From assembly GCF_947500985.1 (NCBI RefSeq), contig NZ_CANMTX010000006.1, positions 124,001 to 188,000 of the forward strand: a DNA stretch of 64,000 nt. Direction: 5' to 3'. How positions within the stretch are numbered: position 1 is the stretch's first letter; every line of letters starts with the position of its first letter. The DNA comes from an uncultured Maribacter sp. (GTDB lineage: Bacteria; Bacteroidota; Bacteroidia; Flavobacteriales; Flavobacteriaceae). The notes beneath the pieces are model-generated. The model worked only from the letters and a program-made list of their open reading frames with translations. It was not told where the DNA came from and ran no database searches. Shown one piece after another: positions 16,781-25,972 of the stretch. The position numbers and the translations under genes were made by a program.

Positions 16781-18724
16781 ATGAATGTAAACCTTAGATT
16801 CCCCAAATTGTCTACGGCCCTTTTAATTTCTATTATTTTAACGTCATGTTCAAAAGATGCTGATTTACTATCGGAGTACGTTATTAATGACGATGATCAA
16901 TCTATAGAAGTTGGTCTATTAATACAAAATGATTTTGTGACCACGCAACCTAATACCAGTATTGTCATTGATGTACTGTCAAATGACAACTATGCTAATT
17001 GGGAAGATGTACAAATCATTAGTATTTCTTCTCCTTTAAATGGTGAAGTGATATTAAACGATAACAAAACGCTAACCTATATTCCTGATGGTTTTATAGA
17101 CACCACAGATACTTCAGAAGAAACTACTGGTACAGAACCGGAAACAACATCTGAGCCAGAAACAACTCCAGAACCGGAAACAACTCCAGAACCAGAGCCA
17201 ACACCTGAAACCGAACCGACTCCTGAACCAGAGGCAACACCAGAACCTACTCCTGAGCCTGAAACAAATACTGAAGAGGAGACAGAAACTATTGAAGATA
17301 CATTTACATATACTACAGAGGTTACAAACCCTGAAGACAATACGGTAACCACAGAAGAAGCTACGGTAACTGTAGTTATAACTAATTCTACTTTTGCCAC
17401 TTCTGGTGAAAATATATATTACGTAACCCCTTATGGTAATGCAAATAATGATGGTAGAACAGAACAAAACGCATGGAACCTACAATATGCTTTAAGCCAG
17501 GCAAGTGCAGGTGATATTGTTCATATTAAAGCTGGTAATTATGGTAGTACCGAACTAATTCAAACTAAAAACGGAAGTGAAAATTCACCTATCATCTTTA
17601 ATGGGTACCAGAACACACCTGGTGACGTTCAGTCAACAACCAGCTCCAGTTTTTCCGATGGTAGTACTATTAATGGTTCGTTTTTGCCTCTTTTACAAGG
17701 TAATGTCTCCAATGGCTTATCAATTGGACAAGCTTTACAAATTGATGGTAACTATGTAGAATTAAATAATATTCAAATTACAAATTTTGAATTTGGAATT
17801 CTTTCAAGAGGTGAAGGAGTAAAATTGAATAATATATTCATTTATGAGATGGGTGATTTCAGATCAAACATATCTGGTTTTGGGGATTATAGCGGAATAG
17901 GAATTAGATTAGAAGGTAACAATTCAGTAGTAACCAAAAGTTACATTCTAGATTGTGGTGCTGAAGCATTAGTACTAAGTAATTGTAATAGTTGTTATGT
18001 AAATGATTCCGAAATTTCTTCGAAAAACAATACAAATCCAACAGATTACTACTTACTTTTAACGGGGGGAACAACGAATAGTACAGTTGATAACGTGGTT
18101 ATTAGAAGACAAAGCGGTATATCTCATTACGGGCATGGTTTGGTAGCTAAGTCAAATGCATTTAGAAATCAAATCATTAACTCTACCGTAATAAACACTA
18201 CTATAGAAATGTCCTTCTCGAATGTCTATGAAAATACTGTAAGAAATTGCACTATTACTGGAACGTTCTATGAAAATGGAGATACTTCAGGCTCTCTTGA
18301 AGTAGCAAATGGAGCCCATCACAACAATTTTGAAAACATTTCTATACAAGGCGTATGGGGTGCTGTAAAATTTAGAGATTGGGTTGATCAATCCGGACAA
18401 GCTAATGATGCACAAGATGCAGGTAATAACAACACATATAATAACGTTCAAGTATCTAACTCCCAAATTGGCATTCATTTTGACGAGTTTGACAAACTGG
18501 AAGGTGTAGCTTGGAATAACACATTCAATAATTGTTCTTTTAAAGATTTAGAAAGGCTTTTTCAAGTAAATCGACCAAATTCGAATAACGCATTTAAGAA
18601 CACAACAGTTCAAAATGTTGGACAGTTATCCGCAACTTCTAACGGTTATAATTATTCGTTAAATTCAAATACTGTTTTTGAAAATATGTCATGGATAAAT
18701 ATTAGTTTTACTCCTCCAAACTAA
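16781..18724 (+). CDS. Surface lipoprotein: Ig-like domain with Pro/Glu/Thr insert plus right-handed beta-helix
   Basis: A 647-residue protein. The signal peptide ends in a lipobox with Cys23 (ILTSC). Residues about 50-202 form a bacterial Ig/cadherin-like domain (DVLSND, LNGEV, LTYIPDGF, then DTFTY and ATVTVVI). A low-complexity stretch of EPETTPEP-type units, about residues 107-172, interrupts it between the YIPDGF and DTFTY strands. From 210 on there is a right-handed parallel beta-helix (YYVTPYGNANNDG, AGDIVHIKAGNY, many Asn-rich rungs), the fold of pectate/alginate lyases and C5-epimerases. It may cleave or epimerise a uronate polysaccharide at the cell surface. No catalytic residues could be assigned, and it could be only a binding protein. 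It stands alone between a divergent promoter region and a terminator. Confidence 0.75.
   Translation: MNVNLRFPKLSTALLISIILTSCSKDADLLSEYVINDDDQSIEVGLLIQNDFVTTQPNTSIVIDVLSNDNYANWEDVQIISISSPLNGEVILNDNKTLTYIPDGFIDTTDTSEETTGTEPETTSEPETTPEPETTPEPEPTPETEPTPEPEATPEPTPEPETNTEEETETIEDTFTYTTEVTNPEDNTVTTEEATVTVVITNSTFATSGENIYYVTPYGNANNDGRTEQNAWNLQYALSQASAGDIVHIKAGNYGSTELIQTKNGSENSPIIFNGYQNTPGDVQSTTSSSFSDGSTINGSFLPLLQGNVSNGLSIGQALQIDGNYVELNNIQITNFEFGILSRGEGVKLNNIFIYEMGDFRSNISGFGDYSGIGIRLEGNNSVVTKSYILDCGAEALVLSNCNSCYVNDSEISSKNNTNPTDYYLLLTGGTTNSTVDNVVIRRQSGISHYGHGLVAKSNAFRNQIINSTVINTTIEMSFSNVYENTVRNCTITGTFYENGDTSGSLEVANGAHHNNFENISIQGVWGAVKFRDWVDQSGQANDAQDAGNNNTYNNVQVSNSQIGIHFDEFDKLEGVAWNNTFNNCSFKDLERLFQVNRPNSNNAFKNTTVQNVGQLSATSNGYNYSLNSNTVFENMSWINISFTPPN
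17132..17269 (+). repeat. Pro/Glu/Thr-rich stalk-encoding repeat
   Basis: About 46 codons of imperfect 5-6 residue units (EPETTP, EPTPEP) built from GAACCA/ACTCCT-type codons. Such tracts form extended linkers and change length by slippage. The antisense strand is also open here, a by-product of the repeat composition. Confidence 0.85.
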
Positions 18725-18748
18725 ATGTAAGAGTAATAAAAATTAACG

Positions 18749-18784
18749 AATCCGTGGTAATTAATTTTACTACGGATTTTTTTT
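18749..18784 (+). terminator. Intrinsic terminator after the beta-helix lipoprotein
   Basis: Stem AATCCGTGGTA with TACTACGGATT (11 bp, one G-T wobble), loop of 8, followed by eight T residues. It lies 25 bases after the stop at 18724. Confidence 0.85.
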
Positions 18785-18970
18785 AAACAATAACTATAGC
18801 ATTACTTCATAATCTACTTATTTCAATCAGAAAAGATTCCTCATATAAAATTAAATTGAAGAGAATCACTACTTTTTAAATATTTTGAATAAGTTTTTTC
18901 AACTTAATACGTTATTCTTATCAAGCTTAGAAGTTTAAATAAGAATATCAAGTACAAATAAATAAACATA

Positions 18971-20086
18971 ATGAGTAAAGTTGCATTAATTACAGGGGTT
19001 ACCGGACAAGATGGAGCCTATTTAAGTGAATTTCTTTTAAAGAAAGGATATATCGTTCATGGTTTAAAAAGAAGATCATCTCTTTTTAATACTGACAGAA
19101 TAGATCATTTATATCAAGATCCTCATGTAGAACATAGAAACTTCATATTACATTATGGTGATATGACTGATAGTACAAACTTGATTAGAATAATTCAAGA
19201 AGTGCAACCAGATGAAATTTATAATTTGGCAGCCATGAGTCATGTTCATGTTTCTTTTGAAGTACCTGAATACACAGCTAATGCAGACGGTATTGGTACG
19301 CTACGAATTTTAGATGCAGTTAGAATGTTAGGGCTTTCTGAGAAAACTAGAATATATCAGGCGTCAACATCAGAATTATACGGTAAGGTACAAGAAGTAC
19401 CACAATCAGAAACCACACCATTTTACCCTAGAAGTCCATATGCCGTTGCCAAAATGTACGCCTATTGGATTACTGTAAATTATAGAGAAGCTTATGGTAT
19501 GTATGCTTGTAATGGAATCTTATTTAACCATGAATCACCTATTAGAGGAGAAACCTTTGTTACACGAAAAATTACACGAGCAACTGCAAGAATTGCTTTA
19601 GGTCTACAAGACAAAATTTACCTTGGTAATCTAGACGCCCAAAGAGATTGGGGCCATGCAAAAGATTATGTACGCATGATGTGGATGATTCTACAAGCAG
19701 AAGAAGCCGAGGATTGGGTTATTGCTACCGGTAAAACTACTCCTGTAAGAGAATTTGTCCGTATGAGTTTCCAAGAAGTTGGTATTGAATTAGAATTTAA
19801 AGGGGAAGGCGTTAACGAAAAAGGATATGTAAAAGCTTGTAACAACCCAGAATTTCAATTAGAAATTGGGAAGGAAGTTCTAGGTGTTGACCCAAAGTAC
19901 TTTAGACCTACAGAAGTTGAATTGTTAATTGGTGATCCAACTAAAGCCAAAACTAAACTTGGATGGGATACTGAATATGAATTAAAAGATTTAGTTCAAG
20001 ACATGATGCAAAGCGATGTTAAGCTTATGCAGAAAGATCAATACCTTAAAGATGGGGGATACCGAATTTTAAATTATTTCGAATAA
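18971..20086 (+). CDS. gmd: GDP-mannose 4,6-dehydratase
   Basis: A 371-residue extended SDR. It has GxxGxxG at 9-15 (GVTGQDG), the RRSS cofactor loop, the catalytic set T133/E135 (STSELYG) with Y157/K161 (YAVAK), and the [16 protein letters not shown] region. These are diagnostic of GMD. It converts GDP-mannose to GDP-4-keto-6-deoxymannose, the precursor of GDP-fucose, GDP-rhamnose, perosamine and colitose. The usual partner fcl is not next to it: a terminator and then a flippase gene follow. It forms a single-gene unit. The product must be taken up by an enzyme encoded elsewhere, or possibly by the SDR at 31626. Confidence 0.95.
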   Translation: MSKVALITGVTGQDGAYLSEFLLKKGYIVHGLKRRSSLFNTDRIDHLYQDPHVEHRNFILHYGDMTDSTNLIRIIQEVQPDEIYNLAAMSHVHVSFEVPEYTANADGIGTLRILDAVRMLGLSEKTRIYQASTSELYGKVQEVPQSETTPFYPRSPYAVAKMYAYWITVNYREAYGMYACNGILFNHESPIRGETFVTRKITRATARIALGLQDKIYLGNLDAQRDWGHAKDYVRMMWMILQAEEAEDWVIATGKTTPVREFVRMSFQEVGIELEFKGEGVNEKGYVKACNNPEFQLEIGKEVLGVDPKYFRPTEVELLIGDPTKAKTKLGWDTEYELKDLVQDMMQSDVKLMQKDQYLKDGGYRILNYFE

Positions 20087-20115
20087 TCTAATCAATTAAG
20101 TCATATTAAAATAAC

Positions 20116-20171
20116 ATCCCCTAAGTTGATAGTTAATTTTTAACAATTAACCCATCACTTAGGGGATTTTT
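20116..20171 (+). terminator. Intrinsic terminator after gmd
   Basis: The 11-bp perfect stem ATCCCCTAAGT / ACTTAGGGGAT encloses a 30-base apical region containing a second small AT stem (GTTAAT/ATTAAC). A run of five T follows. It separates gmd from the flippase-led cluster. Confidence 0.85.
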
Positions 20172-20366
20172 AAATATTATAATGAATAAATATTTTAAAT
20201 ATACATTTTATAACACTGTAATTTTAAAAGTACCATTGTTAAAAAAAGTAACCCAAAGAGGGTATTCCAATTTAGGTTGAAAAAACGCTATAAATACATA
20301 AAAAATATTGAAAATATTTTTACTGCTACAAACTAGGATTATATCTATTACCAAAAAAAATAAAAT

Positions 20367-21809
20367 ATGAGTATTGGAAATAAGATGTTCAAAGGTGCTA
20401 TTTGGAGCACAGTTGAACGCCTTTCAGTTCAATTAGTTTCTTTTGCATTGACCATAGTTCTAGCAAGGTTATTAACCCCTAATGAATATGGTACAGTTGG
20501 ACTACTAATTGTTTTTATCTCATTTTCTCAAGTTTTTATTGATTCAGGCTTTAGCAAGGCATTAATTCAAAAGCAGAATAGAACAAATGAAGATATTTCA
20601 ACTGTCTTTTATTTTAACTTATTAGTCGCGTTGATATGCTACTTACTATTGTGGGTATGCTCCCCCTATATTTCAAATTTTTATAATATTCCTAAATTAG
20701 ACAACCTTTTAAAAGTCTTGTCAATTTCATTATTTTTCAATGCCTTGTTTGCAATTCCAAACACCTTATTAAGCATTGAAATGAACTTTAAATCAATTAC
20801 CAAGGTTAATTTCACTTCTACTGTAATTAGTGGAGTAATAGCAATTTATTTAGCATATAAAGATTTTGGAGAATGGGCATTAGTTTACCAAACGTTAATA
20901 AAATCAATGCTAATGGCTTTGTTCTTTTGGTTTGCAACTAAATGGAAACCTATTTTAATTTTCTCTAAAGAATCATTTAAAAGCTTATTCGGGTTTGGAT
21001 CAAAACTATTAGTTAATAGTATAATGAATAATCTTGTTAATAATTTTGCTTCCTTATTTATAGCAAAAATTATTAATGCTCAACAATTAGGTTTTTATAC
21101 AAGGGGAACACAAAACGCCGACACTGCTTTTAGTACAATTAATTCTATTATAGACAACGTATTATTACCTGGCTTAGCTCCTTTACAACATCAAATAGAG
21201 CAACTTATTGATGGTACAAAAAAAATTATAAAAACTGCCGCATTGTTAGTTATACCAATATTTTTTGGACTTACTATCATATCAAAACCTCTTGTATTAT
21301 TATTATTGACTGAGAAATGGGCTCCAGCAATTCCAATAATGCAACTAATTTGTCTTTCAAGATTAATAACTATAATATCAGGTATTAATATCAACCTTCT
21401 TTATGTTCTTGGGCGAAGTGACCTTGCTTTAAAACAACAATATTTTAAAATAGCAATTAGAATTGTTCTTTTATTTGTAGCATTAAAATATGGCATCGTA
21501 TGGATTGCAGCAGCAGAATTATTTTCTACAATTATTCATTTTTTCATAAACACTTATTATCCTGGAAAAATGATGAAATATGGCGCAAAGGACCAGATAA
21601 AAGACATTTTTCCAATTTTAATAAGTGGTCTTGTAATGGCCATACCCGGGTTATTGATTGTATATTTTACCACTTTCTCTGAAATCATAAAAATTATTTG
21701 TACCATAACAGCATGTTTAATAACCTACTATTTCATGATACGAATATTAAAAATTGAAGAATACAAAATGTTAATCAATAGAATTTCATCCTTAATTAAA
21801 AAACAGTAA
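20367..21809 (+). CDS. Wzx-type lipid-linked oligosaccharide flippase
   Basis: A 480-residue polytopic membrane protein of the MOP/PST family (WzxC-like). The N-terminus (GAIWSTVERLS, ARLLTPNEYGTVGL, FSKALIQK) is the family signature. About 12-14 hydrophobic segments follow, with no cytoplasmic domain. It should flip undecaprenyl-PP-linked repeat units across the inner membrane for Wzy polymerisation. It opens the glycosyltransferase cluster, downstream of the gmd terminator. The 195 bases between the terminator and this gene are very AT-rich and hold no exact TAnnTTTG. Confidence 0.9.
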   Translation: MSIGNKMFKGAIWSTVERLSVQLVSFALTIVLARLLTPNEYGTVGLLIVFISFSQVFIDSGFSKALIQKQNRTNEDISTVFYFNLLVALICYLLLWVCSPYISNFYNIPKLDNLLKVLSISLFFNALFAIPNTLLSIEMNFKSITKVNFTSTVISGVIAIYLAYKDFGEWALVYQTLIKSMLMALFFWFATKWKPILIFSKESFKSLFGFGSKLLVNSIMNNLVNNFASLFIAKIINAQQLGFYTRGTQNADTAFSTINSIIDNVLLPGLAPLQHQIEQLIDGTKKIIKTAALLVIPIFFGLTIISKPLVLLLLTEKWAPAIPIMQLICLSRLITIISGININLLYVLGRSDLALKQQYFKIAIRIVLLFVALKYGIVWIAAAELFSTIIHFFINTYYPGKMMKYGAKDQIKDIFPILISGLVMAIPGLLIVYFTTFSEIIKIICTITACLITYYFMIRILKIEEYKMLINRISSLIKKQ

Positions 21810-21846
21810 ATAACAGACTATCCAGTTATTTAAAATATTGATCATT

Positions 21847-22551
21847 ATGTCTAATAAATTCAAACAGTTCATATTATCAAGTGAAATACTTAAAAGCTTA
21901 AGTTTTTATGGCATACGACTATATTTGAAATATGTTAAAAAACATATCATAGGTGAAAATGCTAAAGTGGGATACTCCTCTAAATTAATTGGCAATAATA
22001 TTATTGGTGAAAACTGCAGTTTTATAGGAAGTAAATTAGGCTTCGCTTCTTACATCTCTAAAGACACTCATCTTCAAGATGTAAAAATTGGCAACTATTG
22101 TTCTATAGGTCCGAACGTTCTATCAATTCATGGTACACATCCCACTAAAAAATATGTTAGTACACATCCCGCTTTTTTTTCTACAGATTTTGCATACTCA
22201 TATACCAAAGAACAATTGTTTAAAGAAAAGCCAGAGCCTTTAGAAAGTAATGAACCCTATAAAACTTTAATAGGAAATGACGTTTGGGTAGGCGCTTCTG
22301 TCAATATAATAGAAGGAGTTAAATTAGGAGATGGGTGTATCGTAGCAGCTGGATCATTAGTGAATAAGGATGTAGAACCATATTCAATTGTTGGCGGAGT
22401 ACCAGCAAAACATATTCGATATAGATTTGAACCAAATGAAATTGTCTTTTTATTAGACTTTAAGTGGTGGCAAAAATCCGAAGAATGGATTAGAACTAAT
22501 TCTTTACTTTTTTCTGATATAAAAGAGTTTATAAATAATACCGATAAATAA
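21847..22551 (+). CDS. Hexapeptide-repeat acyltransferase (CatB/Vat-like acetyltransferase)
   Basis: A left-handed beta-helix acyltransferase of about 234 residues. Isoleucine-rich hexapeptide rungs run through VKIGNYCSIGPNV, then a long external loop with HGTHPT carrying the likely catalytic His, and further rungs (IGNDVWVGASVNI, GCIVAAGSLV). It ends with VGGVPAKHIRYRF, typical of sugar and antibiotic O-acetyltransferases. It probably acetylates a sugar of the repeat unit. I chose the ATG at 21847 over an in-frame TTG at 21838. Its stop overlaps the next start by one base (TAATG). Confidence 0.85.
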   Translation: MSNKFKQFILSSEILKSLSFYGIRLYLKYVKKHIIGENAKVGYSSKLIGNNIIGENCSFIGSKLGFASYISKDTHLQDVKIGNYCSIGPNVLSIHGTHPTKKYVSTHPAFFSTDFAYSYTKEQLFKEKPEPLESNEPYKTLIGNDVWVGASVNIIEGVKLGDGCIVAAGSLVNKDVEPYSIVGGVPAKHIRYRFEPNEIVFLLDFKWWQKSEEWIRTNSLLFSDIKEFINNTDK

Positions 22552-23717
22552 TGACATCAAAATATAAATCCCTTCCAGTTATTGTAATTATAGCATTTAA
22601 CAGACCAGACTCTTTAAGTAGAATATTGCGTTCAATAAGCGAAGCCAAATATCCTAAGGAGAATGTAAATCTTATTATTAGTATTGATAAATCAGATAAT
22701 AATCAAGATGTACTTGATGTCGCAAATAAGTTTGACTGGAAAAATGGCGATAAAAAAGTCAAGTATCAATCAAAAAATTTAGGTCTAAGAAAACATATCC
22801 TAAAGTGTATGTCATTTGCAAGTGAATATGGAAGTATGATTATGCTAGAAGATGATTTGTATGTATCACCAGATTATTATAACTATTCAAAACAAGCACT
22901 AGAGTTCTCTGAAAATAATGAAAATATAGCTGGTATTTCACTTTATAATCATCAGTATAATGTTCATAAACAGGAGAACTTTATATCTATAGAAGATGGT
23001 TACGACAATTATTATTTTCAACTTGCCTCGTCTTGGGGTCAAGCATGGAATGCCCAACAAATTAAGTTTTTCTTAAATTGGTATAATCAAAAAATTGACA
23101 TAAATAAATTAGATGGAATACCAACATATGTTAGCAATTGGCCTGAAAAATCGTGGTTGAAACACTTCATAGCATACACGGTAAGTCAAGATAAATTTTT
23201 TATATATCCTAAGATTTCGTTGACTACTAATTTTGGTGATGAAGGTGCAAACATGGATGTTTCTAATACCTATTACCAAGTCCCTATACTCTTAAGTTCT
23301 GGTAAAAAATATAATTTTAGCACATTAAATGAATCACGTGCTATTTACGACGTATATTTTGAAAATTTATGTATTAGCAACGAACTAAACTTAGATAAAA
23401 AAGATATTACAATTGATCTCTATGGCATTAAACCTTTAGAAGGTGGTAAAAGATATCTTCTTACTTCTTTAAATTATAACTATAAAATAATAAAATCATT
23501 TGCCCGAAGTTTTAAACCCCATGACTTAAATATTATTTATAATATACACGGTACTGACTTTTTTCTATATGATACTAATGTTAAATCAACTAATAACATA
23601 AAAATTAAGTCATTCGATATAATCGATTACAATAAAAAAACTATATCTCTTACTGAGTCATTTGTTATATTTAGGCATAAATTTATACAGAGGCTTCTAA
23701 TTTTCTTTGGTAAATAA
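22551..23717 (+). CDS. GT-A-fold glycosyltransferase
   Basis: A 388-residue protein with the nucleotide-sugar strand VIVIIAFNRP near the start, KNLG at 75-78 and EDD at 100-102, followed by SWGQAW. This is the same motif order as the glycosyltransferase at 14634, but the C-terminal 90 residues have no counterpart there. It is probably a repeat-unit glycosyltransferase of the GT2/GNT-I-like clan; substrates are unknown. It is translationally coupled to the acetyltransferase through a one-base overlap. The C-terminal tail is very rich in Asn, Lys and Ile, in line with the low GC of this region. Confidence 0.75.
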   Translation: MTSKYKSLPVIVIIAFNRPDSLSRILRSISEAKYPKENVNLIISIDKSDNNQDVLDVANKFDWKNGDKKVKYQSKNLGLRKHILKCMSFASEYGSMIMLEDDLYVSPDYYNYSKQALEFSENNENIAGISLYNHQYNVHKQENFISIEDGYDNYYFQLASSWGQAWNAQQIKFFLNWYNQKIDINKLDGIPTYVSNWPEKSWLKHFIAYTVSQDKFFIYPKISLTTNFGDEGANMDVSNTYYQVPILLSSGKKYNFSTLNESRAIYDVYFENLCISNELNLDKKDITIDLYGIKPLEGGKRYLLTSLNYNYKIIKSFARSFKPHDLNIIYNIHGTDFFLYDTNVKSTNNIKIKSFDIIDYNKKTISLTESFVIFRHKFIQRLLIFFGK

Positions 23718-23738
23718 TTTAAGTTTTATAAAAAAAAC

Positions 23739-23767
23739 TTGCTGGATAAAAGTAAAAATTACATTTG
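23739..23767 (+). promoter_or_regulatory. Internal promoter: TTG, 18-base spacer, TACATTTG
   Basis: The -33 TTG (23739-23741) and -7 TACATTTG (23760-23767) lie 18 bases apart, the best complete Bacteroidota promoter match in the window. It lies 97 bases before the Wzy-like gene and would give that gene and the downstream cluster transcription independent of the flippase unit. Confidence 0.6.
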
Positions 23768-23863
23768 CAATCTTTTTTAAATCCATAAAACCATGAAGCA
23801 CTTCTACTAAGTTAATTTCATTTTATAATCAAACCTTAATCCAAACTAGGTAACACTATTTCA

Positions 23864-25054
23864 ATGTCAAATTCAATTATAAATTCTATAGGATATTTAA
23901 GAGTTATACTATTTTTAACTTATTTGATTGATCCATTCAATTATGGATATCTTTTTGGTGCCTTATTAATTATAAGTATTATTACAGATAAATTATTGGT
24001 TGAAAAATTAGATTTCAATTTCACTTTATTATTATTATTTTCTATCTGTTATGCTATATTTTACATATTTAACCTAGAACTAGGATCTCAATTCATTTTA
24101 ATTTACGCGCTTTTTCCGGCAGGATTTTACCTTATAGGTAAAACCTTTAATAATAAGAGTTTAAATAATACTCAACTGTATTATTTATTATTTGCAAGTG
24201 GTTTCATTTTCTCTCTGCCAGCAATGGTTTCAGTATTGACTTCAATAATTGACAAAGGTTTTGTTGTTATAGAAAGAGATGTACCCATGATATGGGGAGG
24301 TAATGTTATCCCAGCAACTAACATGGCCGCATATTTTGTTTTAAACATGAGTATTCCCGCATTCCTAGTAGCAGGTTTTAAAAAATTCAATTTGTCACTG
24401 AAAATTTTGATGATTACTACTTTTATTTTATCCGTAGTATGTGTATTAAGATTAGGTAGTAGAACTCAATTATCTATATTTTTCATCACTTTTATTATAT
24501 CATTAATATTTTTAATACGCCGTCAGACCGTGAAACAAAACGTTACCTTATTTGGTATCTTGTTTCTAATTTTCAATGTGTTTTTAAGCTATGTTTCTTT
24601 TGATAAAGATTCGGATATAATGAGTGCATTTGCTGGAAGGATGGAAAGCAAAAAATATGGTGCCGCTACAGCAGGTGGAAGAACAGAACGTTGGACCAAA
24701 TCTATAATTAACTTATGGGAAAAACCTTTGGGCTGGGATGTAACTGATTTTGGATTTTCTCATAATCTATGGTTTGATATTGCTAGAGTTGGTGGAACTT
24801 TATCTTTTATTTTACTTTTGATATTCACCATTAAAAATGCCGTTAACATTAAAAAAGCAATTTTACTTATTCCACAAAATGCCTTATTGAATACAGCATT
24901 TATATGTTATGGTCTTTCATTTTATTTATTGTTTTTTGTTGAACCGATATTTGATGGATATTTTCCGCTATTTGTATTTTATTGCTTTTTCTTAGGAATT
25001 ATTGCTCAATATAATATAAACAATAGAGCAATAAAGAAGGAACAAAATAGTTAA
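23864..25054 (+). CDS. Wzy-like O-antigen/capsule polymerase
   Basis: A 396-residue integral membrane protein with about 10-11 hydrophobic helices. A large loop at about residues 262-307 (RMESKKYGAATAGGRTERW, then GFSHNLWFD) matches the periplasmic loop of O-antigen ligase/polymerase (Wzy_C/WaaL) proteins, including an Arg-rich part and the SHN motif. In this context, with a flippase upstream and an initiating transferase downstream, polymerase is more likely than ligase. Sequence alone cannot separate the two. It follows the 146-base gap that holds the internal promoter. Confidence 0.8.
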   Translation: MSNSIINSIGYLRVILFLTYLIDPFNYGYLFGALLIISIITDKLLVEKLDFNFTLLLLFSICYAIFYIFNLELGSQFILIYALFPAGFYLIGKTFNNKSLNNTQLYYLLFASGFIFSLPAMVSVLTSIIDKGFVVIERDVPMIWGGNVIPATNMAAYFVLNMSIPAFLVAGFKKFNLSLKILMITTFILSVVCVLRLGSRTQLSIFFITFIISLIFLIRRQTVKQNVTLFGILFLIFNVFLSYVSFDKDSDIMSAFAGRMESKKYGAATAGGRTERWTKSIINLWEKPLGWDVTDFGFSHNLWFDIARVGGTLSFILLLIFTIKNAVNIKKAILLIPQNALLNTAFICYGLSFYLLFFVEPIFDGYFPLFVFYCFFLGIIAQYNINNRAIKKEQNS

Positions 25055-25083
25055 ATCTAAATAACTATTAGTTTATTCCATAA

Positions 25084-25950
25084 ATGAAAATTGCCGTATT
25101 ACTTACTTGCTTTAATAGAAGAGAAAAAACTCTTAAATCATTAAAGTATTTATTTGAATCATACCAAAATGTACAAGAACAAATTTCTTTAAATATCTAT
25201 TTAACGGATGATGGTTCTACCGATGGTACAGGTGAAGCCGTAAAATTAAATTACCCAGAAGCAACAATACTGCAAGGTAATGGTAACTTATATTGGGCCG
25301 GTGGTATGCGTAATTCTTGGCAAGAAGCCGTTAAAGAAGATTACGATGCCTATTTATTGTTAAATGACGATACATTTGTCTATACTAACATGTTTACACA
25401 ATTATTAGATACACATAGCTATTCGCTTGATAAATATGGTATGGGAGGTATCTACCTTGGGTCAACTAAAGATTTAGAAACTGGTCTTTTAAGTTATGGC
25501 GGGGCTAAATTGACTAATAAGTTTTTGTTTAAATATCAGTTTGTAGAGCCTAATGGAAAAATTCAAAACTGTGAATTAGGTAATGCCAACATTATGATGG
25601 TCAGTAAAGACGTAGTTTCTAAAATAGGAATATTATCTGAGGGCTATGTACATGGCGTTGCTGATTATGATTATACCCTAAAAGCGGTAGCAAAAAATAT
25701 TCCAGTATTAATATGTAAAGAATATTGTGGCACATGTACGGATGATCACTCTGATATTTACTTATCATTCCCAACAAAAAATTTTAAAGAAAGACTTAAG
25801 TTACTAAAAAGTCCATTAGCATTAGATTTTGGTTCAAACCTTAACTTAATGAAGAGACACTTTCCTTTAAGAGTTCCGTTTGTTTTAATAAGCGCCGGTT
25901 TTAAATTATTGCTTCCTAATCTCTATGTAAAATTATCTAACTTAAGATAA
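25084..25950 (+). CDS. GT2-family glycosyltransferase (rhamnosyltransferase-like)
   Basis: A 288-residue GT2 protein: LLTCFNRREKT at the start, DDGSTDGT at 42-49, GNGNLYWAGGMRNSW, and the metal-binding NDD at 94-96. A VHGVADYDYTLKA segment takes the place of the acceptor-base region. The GNGNLYWAGGM form is typical of inverting enzymes annotated as rhamnosyl- or galactofuranosyl-type transferases. The donor here is not determined. It lies 29 bases after the polymerase and 22 bases before the next glycosyltransferase. Confidence 0.85.
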   Translation: MKIAVLLTCFNRREKTLKSLKYLFESYQNVQEQISLNIYLTDDGSTDGTGEAVKLNYPEATILQGNGNLYWAGGMRNSWQEAVKEDYDAYLLLNDDTFVYTNMFTQLLDTHSYSLDKYGMGGIYLGSTKDLETGLLSYGGAKLTNKFLFKYQFVEPNGKIQNCELGNANIMMVSKDVVSKIGILSEGYVHGVADYDYTLKAVAKNIPVLICKEYCGTCTDDHSDIYLSFPTKNFKERLKLLKSPLALDFGSNLNLMKRHFPLRVPFVLISAGFKLLLPNLYVKLSNLR

Positions 25951-25972
25951 TTTTATAAATTCAATTTTTAAG

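Noticed and set aside
17077..17400. Long antisense open frame opposite the Pro/Glu/Thr stalk.
   Set aside because: It is the complement of a GAA/CCA/ACT repeat, which is open in all frames. The product is low-complexity Ser/Val/Gly, and there is no start context.
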